7,066 bases of DNA, from assembly GCA_019114115.1 (NCBI GenBank), contig DXGD01000352.1:1-7066 (forward strand), written 5' to 3'. The translations under genes and the position numbers were made by a program. The notes beneath the pieces are model-generated. The model was not told where the DNA came from. It ran no database searches and was given only the letters and a program-made list of their open reading frames with translations. Positions 6,166 through 7,066 of the stretch are shown here, piece by piece. The stretch's first letter is position 1. Every line of letters starts with the position of its first letter. The stretch is from Candidatus Nesterenkonia stercoripullorum (GTDB lineage Bacteria; Actinomycetota; Actinomycetes; Actinomycetales; Micrococcaceae).

Positions 6166-6474
6166 GGACACCCGCCGGGGGCCCGGATCACCATAGGCAT
6201 CGAAGACGACCACTCAGACCATGAGCACCTCCCCCGGGCGGAAACCGCCAGCACGTCCTGGACGTGGATCCCTCCTGAACCGGGAGGTCGTGGATCCGCT
6301 CTGGCCGCGTGGTTGTCCGCCACTGTCACCTACACCCCCGACCTCTATGTGTGGGGAGCCGGAGAGAAAACTCTCGTCAAGATGGTACGGAACGTCCTTC
6401 GGAACGTCCTCGGCCTGGAGAGATCACGCCATTTCACGCAGTTCTACTGGATCGAGGGCAAGAGCTTCAGTTGA
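6166..6474 (+). pseudogene. Remnant of a siderophore-interacting FAD-binding protein (SIP/ViuB-like), C-terminal part
   Basis: This frame is open for 102 codons between TGA stops at 6163 and 6472, but has no ATG or GTG until far inside. Its second half reads like the C-terminus of the SIP family (NADPH-dependent ferric-siderophore reductases): LYVWGAGEKTLVKMVRN, then VLRNVLGLERSRHF and QFYWIEGKSFS, matching the family's W-x-AGE...R..L....GL........YW..G pattern. The part before it (WTWIPPEPGGRGSALAAWL) fits the preceding strand and loop, less clearly. The N-terminal flavin-binding domain is missing; the space back to glnA is too short for it and carries the terminator. I infer a decayed, truncated gene. 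The similarity is judged by eye; a chance open frame is the alternative. No intact gene is visible elsewhere in 6053-6545. Confidence 0.55.
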
Positions 6475-6545
6475 CGCTTCCCCTCCAGCTCGACGCCCGC
6501 GAAGCCGACCTCGCCCGCACTATGCCGGCAGACAGTTCACAGGGT

Positions 6546-7066
6546 TCAGTGCAGGATGAGGGCTGTTCCTGCTTCGACGAGTGCGATGCCGAGCAGCACC
6601 GCAATGATCACCGGGTAGAGCCGAACATTGTCTTTGACTCCCGCGAGATACCCATCCCAAGCCGATGCTAGATTGCGACGCCGGTAGCCAAAGGTTGAAC
6701 GCCAAAGGATGATCGAGCCCAGCATCGCCAAGACATAGGCCTGGAACTCGATCAGAAGCACTGGCGAGGCGATGATGACCGCGATCAGCTCTTCGAATGA
6801 TGTCGGAGCGAATGGCATCCCGATGAAAACGGCCCGCCCGATCGTCGCGACGACGCCGAAGAAGGGAATGATGAGCGAGGGCAGCGTCGTCGTCCCCAGT
6901 GCGGCGAACATGAGGTTACCCAGGAGCGTCACCCCCGTTGCCGCGAGGATGCTGCCACTGGCGTAGGCGTCGACGACGAATGAGGAGCCCGGCGAGCCCA
7001 GGAAGGCTTCGGTATTCCTCAGGCCTGCTTCATGAAGCCCGGGAATGTACAGGGTGACGATCATCG
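6546..7066 (-). CDS. Polytopic membrane protein, possibly SpoIIM-like (5' end probably beyond window)
   Basis: The gene reads leftward and ends at the TGA at 6546-6548. At least 172 residues are visible, with hydrophobic segments near 38-60, 62-82, 90-120 (IAVIIASPVLLIEFQAYVLAMLGSIIL) and 150-170 (YPVIIAVLLGIALVEAGTALIL). The pattern of a Glu in the third region (LLIEFQAY) and a closing helix with ALVEAG resembles the SpoIIM/DUF95 family of membrane proteins, but this is a by-eye resemblance and the name implies no sporulation here. An ATG at 7064 could be the start, but it is two bases from the window edge, no upstream sequence can be checked, and the opening 'IVTLYIPGLHEAG' reads like the middle of a protein, so the gene probably begins further right. 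That it is a membrane protein is firm; the family is tentative. Confidence 0.7.
   Translation of the reverse strand, partial: MIVTLYIPGLHEAGLRNTEAFLGSPGSSFVVDAYASGSILAATGVTLLGNLMFAALGTTTLPSLIIPFFGVVATIGRAVFIGMPFAPTSFEELIAVIIASPVLLIEFQAYVLAMLGSIILWRSTFGYRRRNLASAWDGYLAGVKDNVRLYPVIIAVLLGIALVEAGTALILH

Noticed and set aside
6221..6671. Two plus-strand open frames (from 6221 and 6309) and a minus-strand frame (6051-6329)
   Set aside because: Their products are Pro/Arg/Ser-rich with no domain; they are out of frame with the more protein-like SIP remnant, and one runs into the membrane-protein gene antisense.
1..7066. CRISPR arrays, tRNA or rRNA genes, insertion sequences
   Set aside because: No spaced repeats of CRISPR type, no cloverleaf-like sequence and no transposase-like product were seen on either strand.

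Overview
The window is high-GC DNA with actinobacterial features: a GSI-beta glutamine synthetase of 474 residues, a GlnR-type operator, a LexA box of the Gram-positive CGAA-N6-TTCG type, an RDD protein next to glnA, and few Shine-Dalgarno sequences. The very acidic, serine-rich secreted lipoprotein would suit a salt-tolerant Micrococcales genus such as Nesterenkonia or Brevibacterium. That placement is an inference; no rRNA or other marker is present.

Layout. (1) 1-444 (+): the 3' end of an ABC exporter ATPase gene. (2) 445-569: a spacer holding a short palindrome, a tandem array of five 14-bp repeats, and a promoter whose -35/-10 spacer is occupied by a LexA-like SOS box. (3) 570-2359 (+): umuD and umuC, overlapping by ATGA, which encode an error-prone DNA polymerase V system. 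The predicted transcription start falls on or next to the umuD ATG, so the mRNA is probably leaderless. (4) 2390-4275 (-): a two-gene unit, an RDD membrane protein followed by a seven-bladed beta-propeller lipoprotein with low-complexity acidic arms. This unit converges on umuC and diverges from glnA. (5) 4276-4529: the divergent control region, with a four-half-site GlnR box and a probable glnA promoter. (6) 4530-5954 (+): glnA, closed by a strong 17-bp hairpin terminator at 6012-6052. (7) 6053-6545: no intact gene. An open stretch without a start codon at 6166-6474 looks like the decayed C-terminal end of a siderophore-interacting FAD-binding protein. (8) 6546-7066 (-): a polytopic membrane protein, possibly SpoIIM-like, running off the window edge.

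How the parts work together: the umuDC operon is a self-contained SOS module in which LexA represses transcription, UmuD is set up for RecA-stimulated self-cleavage, and UmuC carries its own clamp-binding motif. glnA is set up for two-level nitrogen control: GlnR at transcription and adenylylation of a conserved tyrosine in the protein. I found no clearly new biological system. The least explained items are the 14-bp tandem array beside the SOS promoter, the RDD-propeller lipoprotein pair, and the gene remnant after glnA.
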